NCBI GenBank assembly: GCA_003167495.1
Contig: PMSX01000061.1
Span: 1 to 63,223 of the forward strand
Reading direction: 5' to 3'
DNA length: 63,223 nucleotides
Source: Bryobacterales bacterium
Lineage (GTDB): Bacteria; Acidobacteriota; Terriglobia; Bryobacterales; Bryobacteraceae
Shown: positions 62,893-63,223 of the stretch, one piece after another
Position numbering within the stretch: the stretch's first letter is position 1
Layout: each line of letters begins with the position of its first letter
The notes under the pieces: model-generated
The model's input: the letters and a program-made list of their open reading frames with translations, nothing else
Databases searched by the model: none
Told to the model about the DNA's origin: nothing
Made by a program: the position numbers and the translations under genes

Positions 62893-63223
62893 TTGAAACC
62901 CTACAACTGGTCGAATTCGCCCGCCAAGCGGATGTTTGATTGCGCGGTTGCTGCGCTGGCATTAGTGATTCTCAGCCCCGTTATGTTGCTGGTAGCCTTG
63001 GCGGTGAAGCTTACGTCGAAAGGGCCGGTGCTATTCCGGCAAACGCGGATGGGAAGAAACGGCTGGGCATTTGAGATTTTAAAGTTTCGATCCATGCGCG
63101 AGAGCAGATCAGGGCCGACGGTTACGAAAGCCGGCGATGCGCGACTCACGGCGATCGGCGGGTTTTTAAGAAAGGCAAAACTGGATGAATTGCCGCAGCT
63201 GGTAAATGTTTTGCGAGGCGACG
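62893..63223 (+). CDS. Initiating sugar transferase of an exopolysaccharide locus (3' truncated by window)
   Basis: The partial frame starts at TTG 62893 behind AAAGGAG. It shows AKRMFDCAVAALALVILSPV (membrane helix), GPVLFRQTRMGRNGWAFEIL, KFRSMRE and LRKAKLDELPQLVNVLRGD, the core of bacterial phosphosugar (undecaprenyl-phosphate) transferases such as WcaJ or EpsL. It would start repeat-unit assembly on a lipid carrier. With the Wzi-like gene it suggests that an EPS/capsule cluster continues beyond the window. Confidence 0.9.
   Translation, partial: MKPYNWSNSPAKRMFDCAVAALALVILSPVMLLVALAVKLTSKGPVLFRQTRMGRNGWAFEILKFRSMRESRSGPTVTKAGDARLTAIGGFLRKAKLDELPQLVNVLRGD

Noticed and set aside
1..63223. 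CRISPR arrays, rRNA or prophage
   Set aside because: No regularly spaced repeats, no rRNA sequence and no phage structural genes were found on reading through.

Overview
The window looks like chromosomal DNA of an Acidobacteriota member, probably of the Bryobacterales/Solibacter type. The reasons are a MacB/FtsX-like permease of the 'Acidobacterial duplicated orphan permease' (ADOP) class, an ASPIC/UnbV FG-GAP protein beside a multihaem-TPR cytochrome, a protein of the 'NANQANAQKS...GPKT' family common in that phylum, many secreted metallohydrolases, and moderately high GC. I recognise these families from their sequence; no database was searched.

Layout. (1) 0-0.6 kb: the 5' part of a Tat-exported sulfatase abuts, in another frame, the middle of a TetR-type regulator; a strong promoter overlapped by a palindrome drives it. 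(2) 0.7-12.8 kb: a metal-type two-component pair (kinase at 737, regulator at 5774) encloses a dihaem peroxidase, a phosphoesterase and an LVIVD-like protein, and abuts an RND efflux operon (DUF190 - TolC - MFP - RND). (3) 12.8-19.3 kb: an M16 protease pair (one active, one inactive), an amidohydrolase and an aldehyde dehydrogenase. (4) 19.6-27.6 kb, all minus strand: tRNA-Pro, a KdpD split into two proteins around KdpE, then mnmE, khpB/jag with a Gly/Arg tail, yidC, yidD, rnpA (apparent CTG start) and rpmH. (5) 27.6-33.3 kb: a gene-poor kilobase, a small secreted protein, a TPR protein and the ADOP permease. (6) 33.3-38.7 kb: a compact operon for a group 3d NAD-linked [NiFe] hydrogenase (hoxF-U-Y-H, a maturation protease, a lone receiver). 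(7) 38.8-43.3 kb: lipoprotein / FG-GAP / multihaem-TPR operon. (8) 43.3-48.2 kb: an LRR gene with a frameshift, a Tat-exported TIM-barrel protein, a DUF1624 membrane protein and a LytS/LytR pair. (9) 48.5-53.3 kb: an accessory island. It holds a TIR-domain protein with an unfamiliar N-terminal domain, broken by an 8-bp tandem duplication, and a 2.67-kb element bounded by 23-bp inverted repeats (22/23 identical). The element carries a decayed and an intact copy of a small HTH/RHH-like gene and a frameshifted large serine recombinase. (10) 53.3-63.2 kb: ribF, a metallo-beta-lactamase-fold protein, DUF1844, mazG, an SDR, a transaldolase-like protein, a zinc-ribbon membrane protein, an M19 dipeptidase, a MauE/DoxX-thioredoxin fusion, then a Wzi-like porin divergent from a sugar transferase that opens an exopolysaccharide locus.

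The most interesting parts are the TIR gene and the inverted-repeat-bounded serine-recombinase element. Three genes between 43 and 53 kb carry frame disruptions (LRR, TIR, recombinase), so either real decay or local sequence error must be considered. All coordinates come from reading the sequence; start codons are argued where the longest frame seems wrong.
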